A stretch of DNA of 64,000 bases from Streptosporangium minutum (lineage in GTDB: Bacteria > Actinomycetota > Actinomycetes > Streptosporangiales > Streptosporangiaceae), in NCBI RefSeq assembly GCF_002149035.1, contig NZ_NGFP01000003.1, forward strand, positions 32,191 through 96,190, read 5' to 3'. The notes below the pieces were generated by a model, which worked only from the letters and a program-made list of their open reading frames with translations, made no database searches and was not told the DNA's origin. Shown in pieces: positions 30,725-40,419 of this stretch. The translations under genes and the position numbers were made by a program. Position 1 is the first letter of the stretch; every line of letters begins with the position of its first letter.

Positions 30725-32857
30725 GTGGCAGAGAAGGCAACCGGCGGGGCAGCGGGAGCCGCGGGGAGGGCGCCCGCGGCCGACCGGCCGGACATGGTGA
30801 GGAATGTCGTGCTGGTCGGCCATTCCGGTGCGGGGAAGACGACGCTCGTGGAGGCGCTCCTGGCCGCCACCCGGACCGTCCAGCGGCCCGGCCGGGTCGA
30901 GGACGGCACCACGGTCAGCGACTTCGACGAGGTCGAGGTGCGCCAGCAGCGCTCGGTGAACCTGACCGTCGCCCCGGTGGTCCACAACGACATCAAGATC
31001 AACCTGCTGGACACCCCCGGCTACGCCGACTTCGTCGGCGACCTGCGCGCCGGGCTGCGCGCGGCCGACGCGGCGCTGTTCGTGGTCTCGGCGTCCGAGG
31101 GCGTGGACGGCCTGACCCGGATGCTGTGGGAGGAGTGCGCCACGGTCGGGATGCCGCGGGCGGTCGTGATCACGAAGATCGACCACCAGCGGGCCGACTT
31201 CGAGGAGGCCCTCACCGCCTGCCAGGACCTCTTCGGCGAGGGAGTGGCCCCGCTGTACCTCCCGGTGGTCACCAACGGCCGGATGAACGGCCTGATCGGG
31301 CTGCTGACCCAGAAGTTCTACAACTACGCCACCGGCACCCGGACCGAGAACGCCCCGGGGTCCTCCTACGAGGACCAGATCGAGCAGTACCGCGGCGCCC
31401 TGATCGAGGGGATCATCCAGGAGAGCGAGGACGAGTCCCTGATGGACCGTTACCTCTCCGGGGAGGAGATCGACACCAAGGTCCTCATCGACGACCTGGA
31501 GAAGGCGGTCGCGCGCGGCGGCTTCTACCCGGTGCTCGCCACCGGGACCGGCGTGGGCGCGACGGAGGTCCTCGAACTCATCACCCAGGGCTTCCCCTCC
31601 CCCCTGGAGCACCCGATGCCGGAGATCACCGAGATCGACGGCACGCCGGTCGCCGGCATCGCCTGCGACCCCGAAGGACCGCTGGTGGCCGAGGTCGTCA
31701 AGACCACCAGCGACCCCTACGTGGGCCGGATCAGCCTGGTGCGGGTGTTCTCCGGGACGCTGCGCCCGGACATGACCGTGCACGTCTCGGGACACGGCAT
31801 GGCCGACCGCGGTCATGAGGACCACGACGTGGACGAGCGCATCGGCGCGCTGTCCTCGCCCCTGGGCAGGCACCAGCGCACGACCGGCAAATGCGTGGCC
31901 GGCGACATCGTCGCGGTGGCCAAGCTGTCGCGCGCGGAGACCGGCGACACCCTTTCCGACAAGGACCGGCCGCTGCTGATGACCTCCTGGACGATGCCCG
32001 AACCGCTGCTGCCGGTGGCGATCCAGGCCAGGTCCAAGGCGGACGACGACAAGCTGGGCCAGGCGCTGCAGCGGCTGGTCGCCGAGGACCCCACGCTCCG
32101 GCTGGAGAACAACCCCGAGACCCGGCAGCTCGTGCTGTGGTGCATGGGCGAGGCCCACGCCGACGTGCTGCTGGACCGGCTGAGCAAGCGGCACGGCGTC
32201 GAGGTGGAGAAGATCGAGCTGCGGGTCCCGCTCCGGGAGACCTTCGGCGGCCGGTGCCAGGCGCTGGGACGCAACGTCAAACAGACCGGCGGTCACGGGC
32301 AGTTCGCCATCTGCCACCTGGAGGTCGAGCCCCTGCCCTCCGGCGAGGGCTTCGAGTTCGTGGACAAGATCGTCGGCGGTGTGGTCCCGCGCCAGTTCAT
32401 CCCCTCGGTGGAGAAGGGCGTCCGCAACCAGATGCAGCGCGGCGTGGTGGCCGGCTACCCCATGGTGGACGTGCGGGTGACGCTGTACGACGGCAAGGCC
32501 CACTCGGTCGACTCCTCCGACATGGCCTTCCAGATCGCCGGGGCGCTCGCGCTGAAGGAGGCCGCGGCCAAGGTGCCGACCCTGCTGCTGGAACCGGTCG
32601 ACGAGGTGGCCGTGCTGGTCTCCGACGACCACGTCGGCGCCGTGATGTCCGACCTGTCCTCCCGCCGTGGCCGGGTCCTCGGCACCGAGCAGGTCGGCGT
32701 CGGCCGTACCCTCGTCCGGGCCGAGGTGCCCGAGCTGGAGATCACCCGCTACGCCATCGATCTGAGATCGATGTCACACGGCACGGGGACGTTCCAGCGC
32801 ACCTTCCTGCGTTACGAACCGCTCCCGGCCCATCTGGTGGACAAGGTCGCCGGTTGA
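30725..32857 (+). CDS. Elongation factor G-like GTPase (EF-G2 type)
   Basis: A 710-residue translational GTPase with EF-G domain order I-V. The G1 loop is VGHSGAGKTT where canonical EF-G has AHIDAGKTT, G3 is DTPGYADF, and G4 is TKID in place of NKxD. These changes are typical of the actinobacterial EF-G-like paralogue, which is not the main translocase. The C-terminal domain V segment SDDHVGAVMSDLSSRRGRV is conserved. The GTG at 30725 follows GGGAGG; further upstream in-frame codons have no support. A hairpin follows the stop. Confidence 0.9.
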   Translation: MAEKATGGAAGAAGRAPAADRPDMVRNVVLVGHSGAGKTTLVEALLAATRTVQRPGRVEDGTTVSDFDEVEVRQQRSVNLTVAPVVHNDIKINLLDTPGYADFVGDLRAGLRAADAALFVVSASEGVDGLTRMLWEECATVGMPRAVVITKIDHQRADFEEALTACQDLFGEGVAPLYLPVVTNGRMNGLIGLLTQKFYNYATGTRTENAPGSSYEDQIEQYRGALIEGIIQESEDESLMDRYLSGEEIDTKVLIDDLEKAVARGGFYPVLATGTGVGATEVLELITQGFPSPLEHPMPEITEIDGTPVAGIACDPEGPLVAEVVKTTSDPYVGRISLVRVFSGTLRPDMTVHVSGHGMADRGHEDHDVDERIGALSSPLGRHQRTTGKCVAGDIVAVAKLSRAETGDTLSDKDRPLLMTSWTMPEPLLPVAIQARSKADDDKLGQALQRLVAEDPTLRLENNPETRQLVLWCMGEAHADVLLDRLSKRHGVEVEKIELRVPLRETFGGRCQALGRNVKQTGGHGQFAICHLEVEPLPSGEGFEFVDKIVGGVVPRQFIPSVEKGVRNQMQRGVVAGYPMVDVRVTLYDGKAHSVDSSDMAFQIAGALALKEAAAKVPTLLLEPVDEVAVLVSDDHVGAVMSDLSSRRGRVLGTEQVGVGRTLVRAEVPELEITRYAIDLRSMSHGTGTFQRTFLRYEPLPAHLVDKVAG

Positions 32858-32865
32858 TCGTCCCC

Positions 32866-32897
32866 GGGAGGCGTGAACCATCCGGCTCACGCCTCCC
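32866..32897 (+). terminator. Hairpin after the EF-G-like gene
   Basis: A perfect 11-bp stem (GGGAGGCGTGA 32866-32876 with TCACGCCTCCC 32887-32897) with a 10-base loop begins eight bases after the stop. An A-run rather than a T-run follows. Confidence 0.65.
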
Positions 32898-32985
32898 AAA
32901 AAGTTCCCCACGTAACGGTGACGTCACGAAACGATTTCTTTTTTCCGGCCAAAGCACGCCGGTCCCGATGCCACACTGAGGAACC

Positions 32986-34584
32986 ATGCGAACCGGACGC
33001 CCTTTGCTCGTCGCCGCCGCCCTCGCCGTCGTCACCACCGGCGCCGCCTACGCCTTCGGCCCGGATGCCCAGGTGACCAAGCCCACGGCTCTCAAGCGCG
33101 CGCCCGGCGCCACCACCACGACCTCCGAGACGACCGCGGCCTCCCAGACGGCCTCGTGCACCACCGACGCGAGGTATCCCAAGCGGCAGCTGCGCGGCGT
33201 CTGGATCGCCACGGTGAAGAACATCGACTGGCCCTCGCGGACCGGCCTCTCCGCCGCCAAGCAGCAGGCCGAATACGTCAGGATCCTCGACAACGCGGTC
33301 AAGCGCCGGCTCAACGCGGTGTTCGTCCAGGTCCGGCCCGCCTCCGACGCCTTCTACAAGTCGTCGATGGAGCCCTGGTCGAAGTTTCTGACCGGTACGG
33401 CCGGCAAGGACCCGGGCTGGGACCCGCTGCCCTTCCTGGTCGCCGAGGCCCACAAGCGCGGGCTGGAGTTCCACGCCTGGTTCAACCCCTACCGCGCCGC
33501 CTACGACGGCGACGTGAGCAAGCTCCCGGCCGACCACCCGGCCCGGGTCCACCCCGAGTGGATCGTCAAGCACGAGGGCCTGGTCTACTACAACCCGGGC
33601 CTGCCCGCGGTCCGCGACCACGTCACCTCGGTCATCACGGACGTGGTCAAGCGCTACGACGTCGACGGAGTCCACTTCGACGACTACTTCTACCCCTACC
33701 CGGGCGGGGGCGCGCAGTTCGCCGACGGCGCCGCCTTCAAGAAGTACGGCAAGGGCGAGAAGCTGGCCGACTGGCGCCGCGCCAACGTCGACAAGCTGAT
33801 CGCGCAGGTCGACAAGGCCGTGCACGGGACGAAGCAGCACGTGAAGTTCGGCATCAGCCCGTTCGGGATCTGGCGCAACAAGTCCGAGGACCCCACCGGT
33901 TCGGCCACCGCGGGCATGTCGGCCTACGACTCCATCTACGCCGACGCCCGCCACTGGATCCGCAAGGGCACGGTCGACTACGTCGCGCCGCAGCTCTACT
34001 GGCCGAGCGGCTTCAAGGCCGCCGACTACGACGTGCTGATGCCGTGGTGGGCGAAGGAGGTCAAGGGCACCGACGTGCACCTCTACATCGGGCAGGCCCT
34101 CTACCGGGTCGGCAGCACCGACACCCCCGCCTGGACCAGGCCCGGCGAGCTGCCCTCGCACCTCACCAAGAACCGCAAGCACAAGCAGGTCAAGGGTGAC
34201 GTCTACTTCAACGCCAAGCAGCTGCTGACCAACCCGCTGGGCGTGCTGGACCTGATCGTCAAGAACCACTACTCCCACCCCGCGCTGCTGCCCCTGATGA
34301 AGGATCTCGGCGGCCAGGCGCCCGCCCAGCCCGCCGACGTGAAGCTCCAGGGCACGGCGCTCAGCTGGAAGGGCTCTCCCGGCGCCGCCTCCTACGCGGT
34401 CTACCAGATCCCCTCCGGCAAGGTCGGCGAGTGCGCCACCGCCGATGCCCGCAACCTCGTCGCGGTCGTCCCCGCGGCGGGCGGCGACCGGCAGTCCTTC
34501 CCCGTCTCGGGCGGCGGCGCCTACCTCGTCAGCTCCCTGGACCGCCTGCACAACGAGAGCGCCCCCGCCAAGGCCGCGCCCTGA
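32986..34584 (+). CDS. Secreted glycosyl-hydrolase-like protein, GHL10/DUF187 family
   Basis: A 532-residue exported protein. A signal peptide (about 1-23, ending GAAYA) and a Thr/Ser-rich linker precede a TIM-barrel-like domain (about 65-430) that opens RQLRGVWIATVKNIDWPS and contains FHAWFNPYR and VDGVHFDDYFYPYPGGG. This is the GHL10 pattern shared with DigH-type peptidoglycan glycan hydrolases. A C-terminal Fn3-like region (ALSWKGSPGAASYAVYQ) follows. It probably acts on cell-wall glycans, by family inference. GAGGAA precedes the ATG. A 10-bp palindrome GTGACGTCAC (32918-32927) lies in its promoter region. Its stop codon starts a tandem repeat. Confidence 0.87.
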   Translation: MRTGRPLLVAAALAVVTTGAAYAFGPDAQVTKPTALKRAPGATTTTSETTAASQTASCTTDARYPKRQLRGVWIATVKNIDWPSRTGLSAAKQQAEYVRILDNAVKRRLNAVFVQVRPASDAFYKSSMEPWSKFLTGTAGKDPGWDPLPFLVAEAHKRGLEFHAWFNPYRAAYDGDVSKLPADHPARVHPEWIVKHEGLVYYNPGLPAVRDHVTSVITDVVKRYDVDGVHFDDYFYPYPGGGAQFADGAAFKKYGKGEKLADWRRANVDKLIAQVDKAVHGTKQHVKFGISPFGIWRNKSEDPTGSATAGMSAYDSIYADARHWIRKGTVDYVAPQLYWPSGFKAADYDVLMPWWAKEVKGTDVHLYIGQALYRVGSTDTPAWTRPGELPSHLTKNRKHKQVKGDVYFNAKQLLTNPLGVLDLIVKNHYSHPALLPLMKDLGGQAPAQPADVKLQGTALSWKGSPGAASYAVYQIPSGKVGECATADARNLVAVVPAAGGDRQSFPVSGGGAYLVSSLDRLHNESAPAKAAP

Positions 34585-34739
34585 GCCGGCGCCTGCCCCC
34601 GGGCCCGACAGGACCCGGGGCACCGCTGACCTGAGCCGTCACCCGCCCCCCTCTGGGCCCGCCGGGCCCCGGGAGTGGCGCTGACCTGAGCCGTCACCCA
34701 CACCACCTCGGGCCCGCCGGCCCCGGGGGCGGCGTGCCG
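34581..34739 (+). repeat. 50-55 bp tandem repeat anchored on the GHL10 gene stop codon, three units
   Basis: Unit 1 starts CTGAGCCGGCGCC at 34581 and contains the gene's TGA stop. Unit 2 starts CTGAGCCGTCACCC at 34631 and unit 3 with the same 14 bases at 34686. Units 1 and 2 both end GCTGAC; units 2 and 3 are 55 bp apart, and unit 1 is five bases shorter. Each unit contains a GGGCCCG-rich core that can fold, so the array may also terminate transcription. Confidence 0.8.
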
Positions 34740-34835
34740 CCCCACCCGACACGGAAGCCGATCAACGGATCCGCTGGACGGGGGGACAATGTTCCCCTAC
34801 GGTGCCAGCATTTGGCGAGGTCGGGGAGGTCACCG

Positions 34836-36953
34836 GTGAGGCAGACGCTTGCCGCGTTAGCGCTGGTCATGAGCGTCCTGTGGCCGACGGCGGCGCAGGC
34901 CGCCGCGCCCGCGGGCGGTCGGGTGGCGCTGATCGGGGTCCCCGGCCTCCAGTGGAGCGATCTCAGCCCCGCGAGCACGCCCAACCTGTGGCGGCTGGCC
35001 GGGCAGAGCGCGGTCGGCTCGCTGTCGGTGCGCGCGGTCGGCCGGGTGACGTGCCCCTACGACGGATGGCTGACGGTGTCGGCCGGGGTCAGGTCCGCGG
35101 TCGGCTACGGCTGCGGCCTCCCGCCGGAGCCCGTCCCCGGCACGGCCGGCGCGGTCATCCCCGACTACGCCTACCTGCACCGGGTCGCCCGGCAGAAGAA
35201 CGCCGGGACGCTCGGCGAGGCCGTGCACGCCGCCGGGGAGTGCACCTCCGCGGTCGGTCCCGGCGCGGCGATGGCGCTGGCCGACCGGACGGGGAAGGTG
35301 GACCGCTACGCCCCCTCCCCCGCGCGGATCGGCCCCGGCGCGTTCACCGAGTGCCGGGTGATCGCCGTGGACGTGGACGACCTGATCAGGCCCTACGTGA
35401 CGGGTGGACGGCTGCCCGCCGTGGAGGAGAGCCTCACCCCGCCGCAGCGGGCGGCGGCGCTGCGGCGGGCCGACGCCGGGGTCGGGGCGGTGCTGGACGC
35501 CCTGCCCCAGGACACCACCGTGCTGCTGGCCGGCCTGGCCGACCACGGGAGTGTCCCGCACCTGCGCGCGACCATGATGCGCGCCGCGGACGTCTCGGGC
35601 CGGTTCCTGGGGGCGGCCTCCACTCACCGCGAGGACGTCTCGATCCTGCCGGACATCACCGCCACGATGCTCACGGTGACGGGCATTCCCACACCGGCGA
35701 CCGTGGTCGGGGTGCCCTGGCAGGCGGGCGGGAGCCGTACCGGCGGCACGGAGGCGGCGCGGACCGCGCTGGTGAACGCCGACGTGGCCGGGCAGACGAT
35801 CAGGAACGTGGGCGGGGTCTTCTTCACCACCGTCGCCGCGCTCCAGGTCCTCTTCTACCTCACCGCGTTCCTGCTGATGCGCCGCGGGCGCGGGCTCGGC
35901 GGGATCCGCGTGGCGGCGCTGGCTCTCGCGTCCGTCCCCGTGTCGACCTACCTGGTCAACCTCGCCCCCTGGCACCACAGCCCGGCACCGGTGCTCGCCC
36001 TGGTCGGCGGAATCGCCGGGGGGACGCTCCTGCTGTCCGCGGTGGCGCTGGCCGGCCCCTGGCGGCGCGCCCCGCTCGGACCGCTGGCCGTCGTGACGGG
36101 GGTCACCGGGGCGGTGCTCGCCGGTGACCTGCTGACAGGCACGACCCTGCAGTTCAACAGCGTGATGGGATACACCGCCGTGGTCGGCGCCCGTTACTCC
36201 GGTCTGGGCAACATCCCGTTCGCGCTCTTCGCCACCTCGGTTCTGCTGCTGGCCACCGTGATCGCGCACCGGCTGGCGGGCCGGGGCCGCAGGACCGCGG
36301 GGGTCGCCGTCGTGGCGGTGCTGGGGTGCTCGGCGATGATCATGGGCGGCTGGCCGGGGGTGGGCAGCGACTTCGGCGGTGTGATCGCGTTCGTGCCCGG
36401 CATCGCGGTGACCGCCCTGCTGATCGCGGGCAGGCGGGTCTCGTTGGTCAAGCTGGGCGCGTTCTGCGTGGCGGGCGGCGTCATCGTGATGGCCATCGCC
36501 TACCTCGACTACATGCGCCCGCCGGGCTCCCAGTCACATCTGGGCCGCTTCGTCGGCCAGGTGTTCACCGGCGAGGCGACGGAGGTGATCGGCCGCAAGC
36601 TCGGGGCGATGCTGGGCACGCTGCTCAGCCCCAACCTGATGCCGATCGTGATCGCCGCGGTCGCGTTCCTGGTCTACGCGCTGCTGCGGCCGGGGGCGGC
36701 CAGCGCCGGGGTCCTCCCGGCCGCGTTCGGCCACTCCCCCGCGCTGCGGGCCGGCCTGGTCGGCACCCTGGTCAGCGGGGTCGTCGGCATGCTGGTCAAC
36801 GACTCGGGCGCGGCCGTGCTCTCCATGGCGCTCGCCCTGGGGGTGCCGCTCACGCTGTCGGTGGGCGTCAAGGTCCTCCGTGACGGCGCGGGCCGCTACG
36901 GCGACGCGGGCCAGGAGCCGGCGAGCAGTTCCCTGGTGTCGCGGAGCAGCTGA
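34836..36953 (+). CDS. Large membrane protein with an extracytoplasmic phosphatase-superfamily-like domain
   Basis: A 705-residue protein. A signal peptide (about 1-24, PTAAQAA) leads an outside domain to about residue 330 that begins RVALIGVPGLQWSDL and contains STPNLWRLAGQSAVGSLSVR, the layout of alkaline-phosphatase-superfamily proteins. The classical metal ligands are not all obvious. About 11 transmembrane helices follow, including NSVMGYTAVVGARYSGLGN, a segment conserved in related actinobacterial proteins. The GTG at 34836 has GGGGAGGT upstream. Its last 58 bases overlap the HIT gene on the other strand. The function is unknown; a cell-envelope role is a guess. Confidence 0.68.
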   Translation: MRQTLAALALVMSVLWPTAAQAAAPAGGRVALIGVPGLQWSDLSPASTPNLWRLAGQSAVGSLSVRAVGRVTCPYDGWLTVSAGVRSAVGYGCGLPPEPVPGTAGAVIPDYAYLHRVARQKNAGTLGEAVHAAGECTSAVGPGAAMALADRTGKVDRYAPSPARIGPGAFTECRVIAVDVDDLIRPYVTGGRLPAVEESLTPPQRAAALRRADAGVGAVLDALPQDTTVLLAGLADHGSVPHLRATMMRAADVSGRFLGAASTHREDVSILPDITATMLTVTGIPTPATVVGVPWQAGGSRTGGTEAARTALVNADVAGQTIRNVGGVFFTTVAALQVLFYLTAFLLMRRGRGLGGIRVAALALASVPVSTYLVNLAPWHHSPAPVLALVGGIAGGTLLLSAVALAGPWRRAPLGPLAVVTGVTGAVLAGDLLTGTTLQFNSVMGYTAVVGARYSGLGNIPFALFATSVLLLATVIAHRLAGRGRRTAGVAVVAVLGCSAMIMGGWPGVGSDFGGVIAFVPGIAVTALLIAGRRVSLVKLGAFCVAGGVIVMAIAYLDYMRPPGSQSHLGRFVGQVFTGEATEVIGRKLGAMLGTLLSPNLMPIVIAAVAFLVYALLRPGAASAGVLPAAFGHSPALRAGLVGTLVSGVVGMLVNDSGAAVLSMALALGVPLTLSVGVKVLRDGAGRYGDAGQEPASSSLVSRSS

Positions 36954-37447
36954 GGCAGCACCCTGGTGTGGCCGACCACCGGCATGAAGTTGGTGTCCCC
37001 GCCCCAGCGGGGCACCACATGCTGGTGCAGGTGGGCGGCGATGCCCGCGCCCGCCACACCGCCGAGGTTCATTCCCACGTTGAAGCCCTGCGCGCCGCTG
37101 GCCTTGCGCAGGGCGGCCAGCGCCCGCTTGGTGAAGTCGGCGAGCTCGGCGGTCTCGCCGTCGTCCAGGTCCGCGTAGTCCGCGACGTGCCGGTAGGGGC
37201 AGACCATCAGGTGGCCGGAGTTGTACGGGTAGAGGTTGAGCACCGCGAAGACCGAGCGGCCCCGGGCGATGATCAACCCGTCCTCGTCGCTCATCGCGGG
37301 GATCTCGCAGAAGGGGCAGCCGTCGTCCGGGCCCGGCCCCGTCGGCTTGTTCGTCCCCTTGATGTAGGCCATCCGGTGAGGAGTCCAGAGTCTTTCGAAC
37401 GCGTCCGGCGTCCCTGCCCCCTGCTGCGCCTCTGGCTCTTCGTTCAT
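36896..37447 (-). CDS. HIT-family nucleotide hydrolase/transferase
   Basis: A 183-residue histidine-triad protein. The catalytic triad is HLHQHVVPRW at about residue 135, and a CPFC pair at about 44 probably binds zinc with a later His (HLMVCPYRH). The start ATG at 37447 gives MNEEPEAQQGAGTPDAFERL, matching relatives; another ATG at 37459 is possible and neither has a ribosome binding site. Substrates are likely nucleoside phosphoramidates or AP4A-like compounds. In relatives it sits beside thrS and pgsA. It overlaps the convergent membrane-protein gene by 58 bases. Confidence 0.9.
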   Translation of the reverse strand: MNEEPEAQQGAGTPDAFERLWTPHRMAYIKGTNKPTGPGPDDGCPFCEIPAMSDEDGLIIARGRSVFAVLNLYPYNSGHLMVCPYRHVADYADLDDGETAELADFTKRALAALRKASGAQGFNVGMNLGGVAGAGIAAHLHQHVVPRWGGDTNFMPVVGHTRVLPQLLRDTRELLAGSWPASP

Positions 37448-37598
37448 GGCGATCAGCATATTGCCAAGTGGATTTGTTCGGTTTGGCGACTCCCGTCAGA
37501 GGGCCCAGGATGCCCCTCGGACGGCTGCGGCGGACAAATGGTGCAGATTTCCGGCAGAATCCCAGCGAGCGTGACCATCAACAGCCGAGGAGCACCCC

Positions 37599-38186
37599 AT
37601 GACCGACGTCTCCGTCGAGGACATCACCGAGGAGACCGACTCTCCCGCTGAAACGACCACCGCCCGCCCGTTCTCCCTGAGCCTGTCCACCTCCTCCATC
37701 CCTTCCACGCCTCCCATCACCATCCCCTCGGTGCCCCCTGTGGCCCCTGTGGTCTCCGTGGCCGACCTGGAGCCGGTCACCGAGCCGGTCGCCGAGCCGG
37801 TCGCCGCGGCCGTGGTCAAGGGACGGATCAAGGTGGCCGACGAGGTCGTGGAGAAGGTCGCCGCCCTCGCCACCCTCGAAGTGGCCGGCGTCGCCGACCT
37901 GGGCTCGGGTCTCACGGACGCGGTACAGCCGATCCGCGAGCGCGCCGGCGCCAGGCGCGGCCCCCGGGGCGTGAGCGCCCACGTCCAGGACCGCACGGTC
38001 GCGGTGGACGTGGCGATCGTGGCGGAGTACGGCCACGTGGTCATGGACGTGGCCAACGAGGTCAAGACGAACGTGGCCCGCACGGTCAGCCGGATGCTGG
38101 GCATGCGGGTCGTCGAGGTCAACGTCAACGTGGACGACGTGCGCCTGCCCGGCGAGGACCACCCGGAGGCGCCCGCCGAGCCCTGA
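37599..38186 (+). CDS. Asp23/Gls24 family envelope stress protein
   Basis: A 195-residue protein. The first 75 residues are acidic and Pro/Thr/Ser/Val-rich and probably disordered. The Asp23 domain follows: IKVADEVVEKVAALATLEVAGVADL, then VSAHVQDRTVAVDVAIVAEYGHVV and EVNVNVDDVRL at the end. Asp23 proteins attach to the membrane and affect envelope stress tolerance. GAGGAG lies 10 bases before the ATG. It is divergent from the HIT gene and convergent with thrS, with paired hairpins in between. Confidence 0.82.
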   Translation: MTDVSVEDITEETDSPAETTTARPFSLSLSTSSIPSTPPITIPSVPPVAPVVSVADLEPVTEPVAEPVAAAVVKGRIKVADEVVEKVAALATLEVAGVADLGSGLTDAVQPIRERAGARRGPRGVSAHVQDRTVAVDVAIVAEYGHVVMDVANEVKTNVARTVSRMLGMRVVEVNVNVDDVRLPGEDHPEAPAEP

Positions 38187-38203
38187 CAGAGCCCGGGCCG
38201 CCC

Positions 38204-38241
38204 GGTACGGCGGGCCGCCGCGTCCCGGGGCCCGCCGTACC
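38204..38241. terminator. Hairpin 1 between the Asp23-like gene and thrS
   Basis: A perfect 13-bp stem (GGTACGGCGGGCC at 38204-38216 with its complement at 38229-38241) and a 12-base loop, 18 bases past the Asp23-like stop. Confidence 0.75.
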
Positions 38242-38317
38242 GGCGGCCTCAGCCGGGCGTACGGCGGACCACCCCCGTGGAGGCCGCCCGCCCCCCGGAG
38301 CGGACCTCCGGACAGCG

Positions 38318-38349
38318 GTACGGCGGGCGGCCACAGCCGCCCGCCGTAC
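38318..38349. terminator. Hairpin 2 between the Asp23-like gene and thrS
   Basis: A perfect 13-bp stem (GTACGGCGGGCGG at 38318-38330 with its complement at 38337-38349) and a six-base loop. Its arms share GTACGGCGGGC with hairpin 1, so one may derive from the other. It lies 33 bases past the thrS stop and serves the minus strand. Confidence 0.75.
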
Positions 38350-38382
38350 TCCCCGTGACAGATCAGACCAGACCGCTCCGGG

Positions 38383-40362
38383 TCAGACCTGGATGCGACG
38401 CTCGATCGCGTCGGCGATCTCGTTGATCGCCTCGTCGACCGGCACGCCGTTCTTCTGCTCGCCGTTGCGGAAGCGGAAGGAGACAGCGCCGTTGGCGATG
38501 TCCTCGTCGCCCGCCAGGAGCATGAACGGCACCTTGGACTTCTGCGCGTTGCGGATCTTCTTCTGCATCCGGTCGTCGGAGGCGTCCACCTCGATCCGGA
38601 TGCCCCGCTCGCGAGCCTTCTTGGCCAGGTCCTGCAGGTAGGGCGCGTGGGCCTCGGCGATCGGGATGCCGACGACCTGGACCGGGGCGAGCCAGGGGGG
38701 GAAGGCGCCGGCGTAGTGCTCGGTGAGGACGCCGAGGAAGCGCTCGATCGAGCCGAACAGCGCCCGGTGGATCATGACGGGCGTCTGCCGGCTGCCGTCG
38801 GCGGCCTGGTATTCCAGCTCGAACCTCTTGGGCTGGTTGAGGTCGAGCTGGATGGTGGACAGCTGCCAGGTACGGCCGATCGCGTCTTTGGCCTGCACCG
38901 AGATCTTGGGGCCGTAGAAGGCCGCGCCACCCGGGTCGTCGACCAGTTCGAGCCCCGACTCCAGGGCCGTCTGGCGCAGCGCCTCGGTGGCCTCGTCCCA
39001 GTCGGCCGGATCACCGATGAACTTGTCGGAGTCGTCGCGGGTGGACAGCTCCAGGTAGAACTCCGACAGGCCGAAGTCGCGCAGCACGCTGAGCACGAAG
39101 GTGAGCAGGCTCTTGATCTCGCCGACCATCTGCTCCCGGGTGCAGTAGATGTGCGAGTCGTCCTGCGTCATGCCGCGCACCCGGGTCAGACCGTGGACGA
39201 CACCCGACTTCTCGTAGCGGTAGACGGAGCCGAACTCGCACAGCCGCAGCGGCAGCTCGCGGTAGGACCGCCCGCGCGCCCGGAAGATCAGGTTGTGCAT
39301 CGGGCAGTTCATCGGCTTGACGCGGTATTCGACCCCCTCCAGCTCGAAGGGCGGGAACATGTCCTCGGCATACCACGGCAGGTGACCGGAGGTCTCGAAC
39401 AGCTGCGACTTGGTGATGTGCGGGGTGTTGACGAACTCGTAGCCCGCCTCGCCCTGCCGCCTGCGCATGTAGTCTTCCATCTCCTTGCGGATGATCCCGC
39501 CCTTGGGATGGAAGACCGGCAGGCCGCTGCCCAGCTCGGACGGGAAGCTGAACAGGTCCAGCTCGGCGCCCAGCCTGCGGTGGTCGCGCTTCTCGGCCTC
39601 CTCCAGCAGGTGGAGGTATTCGTCCTGCTTGTCGCGCGACTCCCAGGCGGTGCCGTAGATCCGCTGGAGCTGCGGGTTCTTCTCGCTGCCCCGCCAGTAG
39701 GCGCCGCCGGAGCGCATCAGCTTGAAGGCCGGGATGGACCGGGTGGTCGGCACGTGCGGGCCGCGGCACAGGTCCTTCCAGCACAGGTCGCCGGTCTTCG
39801 GGTCGAGGTTGTCGTAGATGGTCAGCTCGGCGCCGCCCACCTCGACGTCGGCCCCGTCCTCCTGCGCGCCGGCGCCGCCCTTGAGGCCGATGAGCTCCAG
39901 CTTGTACGGCTCGGCCGCCAGCTCCTCCTGCGCCTCCTCGTCGGAGACGGGCCGGCGGGAGAAGATCTGCCCCTGCTTGACGATCTCGCGCATGCGCTTC
40001 TCGACGCGCTTGAGATCCTCGGGGGTGAACGGGTTCTTGACGTCGAAGTCGTAGTAGAAGCCGTTGTCGACCGGCGGGCCGATGCCCAGCTTCGCCTCCG
40101 GGAACAGCTCCTGGACGGCCTGGGCCATGACGTGCGCGGTGGAGTGGCGCACGATCGCCCGGCCGTCGGGGCTGTCGACCGCGACCGGCTCGACCTGGTC
40201 CCCCTCGGCGACGGGGGCCGCCAGGTCCCTCAGCTCGCCGTTCGCGCGGGCGGCGACCACGGAGCGGCCGTCGGCCTGGAGCGCTTCGCCGTACGTCGTG
40301 CCCTCCGCCACCACACGCTCGGCTCCGGCGAGGGTGATACGAAGTTCTGGCACGGCGGACAC
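38383..40362 (-). CDS. thrS: Threonyl-tRNA synthetase
   Basis: A 659-residue class II synthetase: an N-terminal TGS domain (about 1-65), the editing domain with [11 protein letters not shown] and FYYDFD, and a catalytic core from about 260. Motif 2 is [20 protein letters not shown] and the zinc Cys is in [11 protein letters not shown]-terminal anticodon-binding domain (about 545-659) completes it. GTG at 40362 with GGGAG upstream. It is transcribed alone toward two hairpins. Confidence 0.97.
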   Translation of the reverse strand: MSAVPELRITLAGAERVVAEGTTYGEALQADGRSVVAARANGELRDLAAPVAEGDQVEPVAVDSPDGRAIVRHSTAHVMAQAVQELFPEAKLGIGPPVDNGFYYDFDVKNPFTPEDLKRVEKRMREIVKQGQIFSRRPVSDEEAQEELAAEPYKLELIGLKGGAGAQEDGADVEVGGAELTIYDNLDPKTGDLCWKDLCRGPHVPTTRSIPAFKLMRSGGAYWRGSEKNPQLQRIYGTAWESRDKQDEYLHLLEEAEKRDHRRLGAELDLFSFPSELGSGLPVFHPKGGIIRKEMEDYMRRRQGEAGYEFVNTPHITKSQLFETSGHLPWYAEDMFPPFELEGVEYRVKPMNCPMHNLIFRARGRSYRELPLRLCEFGSVYRYEKSGVVHGLTRVRGMTQDDSHIYCTREQMVGEIKSLLTFVLSVLRDFGLSEFYLELSTRDDSDKFIGDPADWDEATEALRQTALESGLELVDDPGGAAFYGPKISVQAKDAIGRTWQLSTIQLDLNQPKRFELEYQAADGSRQTPVMIHRALFGSIERFLGVLTEHYAGAFPPWLAPVQVVGIPIAEAHAPYLQDLAKKARERGIRIEVDASDDRMQKKIRNAQKSKVPFMLLAGDEDIANGAVSFRFRNGEQKNGVPVDEAINEIADAIERRIQV

Positions 40363-40419
40363 GGTGACTCCCTGAGAGACGGCGACTTTGAGGTCTTCCG
40401 TCGATGCTACCGGTGTCCG

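Noticed and set aside
30380..32632. 750-codon frame antisense to the EF-G-like gene
   Set aside because: The GTPase motifs are on the plus strand; the antisense product has no recognisable feature.
32918..32927. Palindrome GTGACGTCAC upstream of the GHL10 gene as an operator
   Set aside because: A single 10-bp palindrome with no second copy or known match; noted in the gene entry only.
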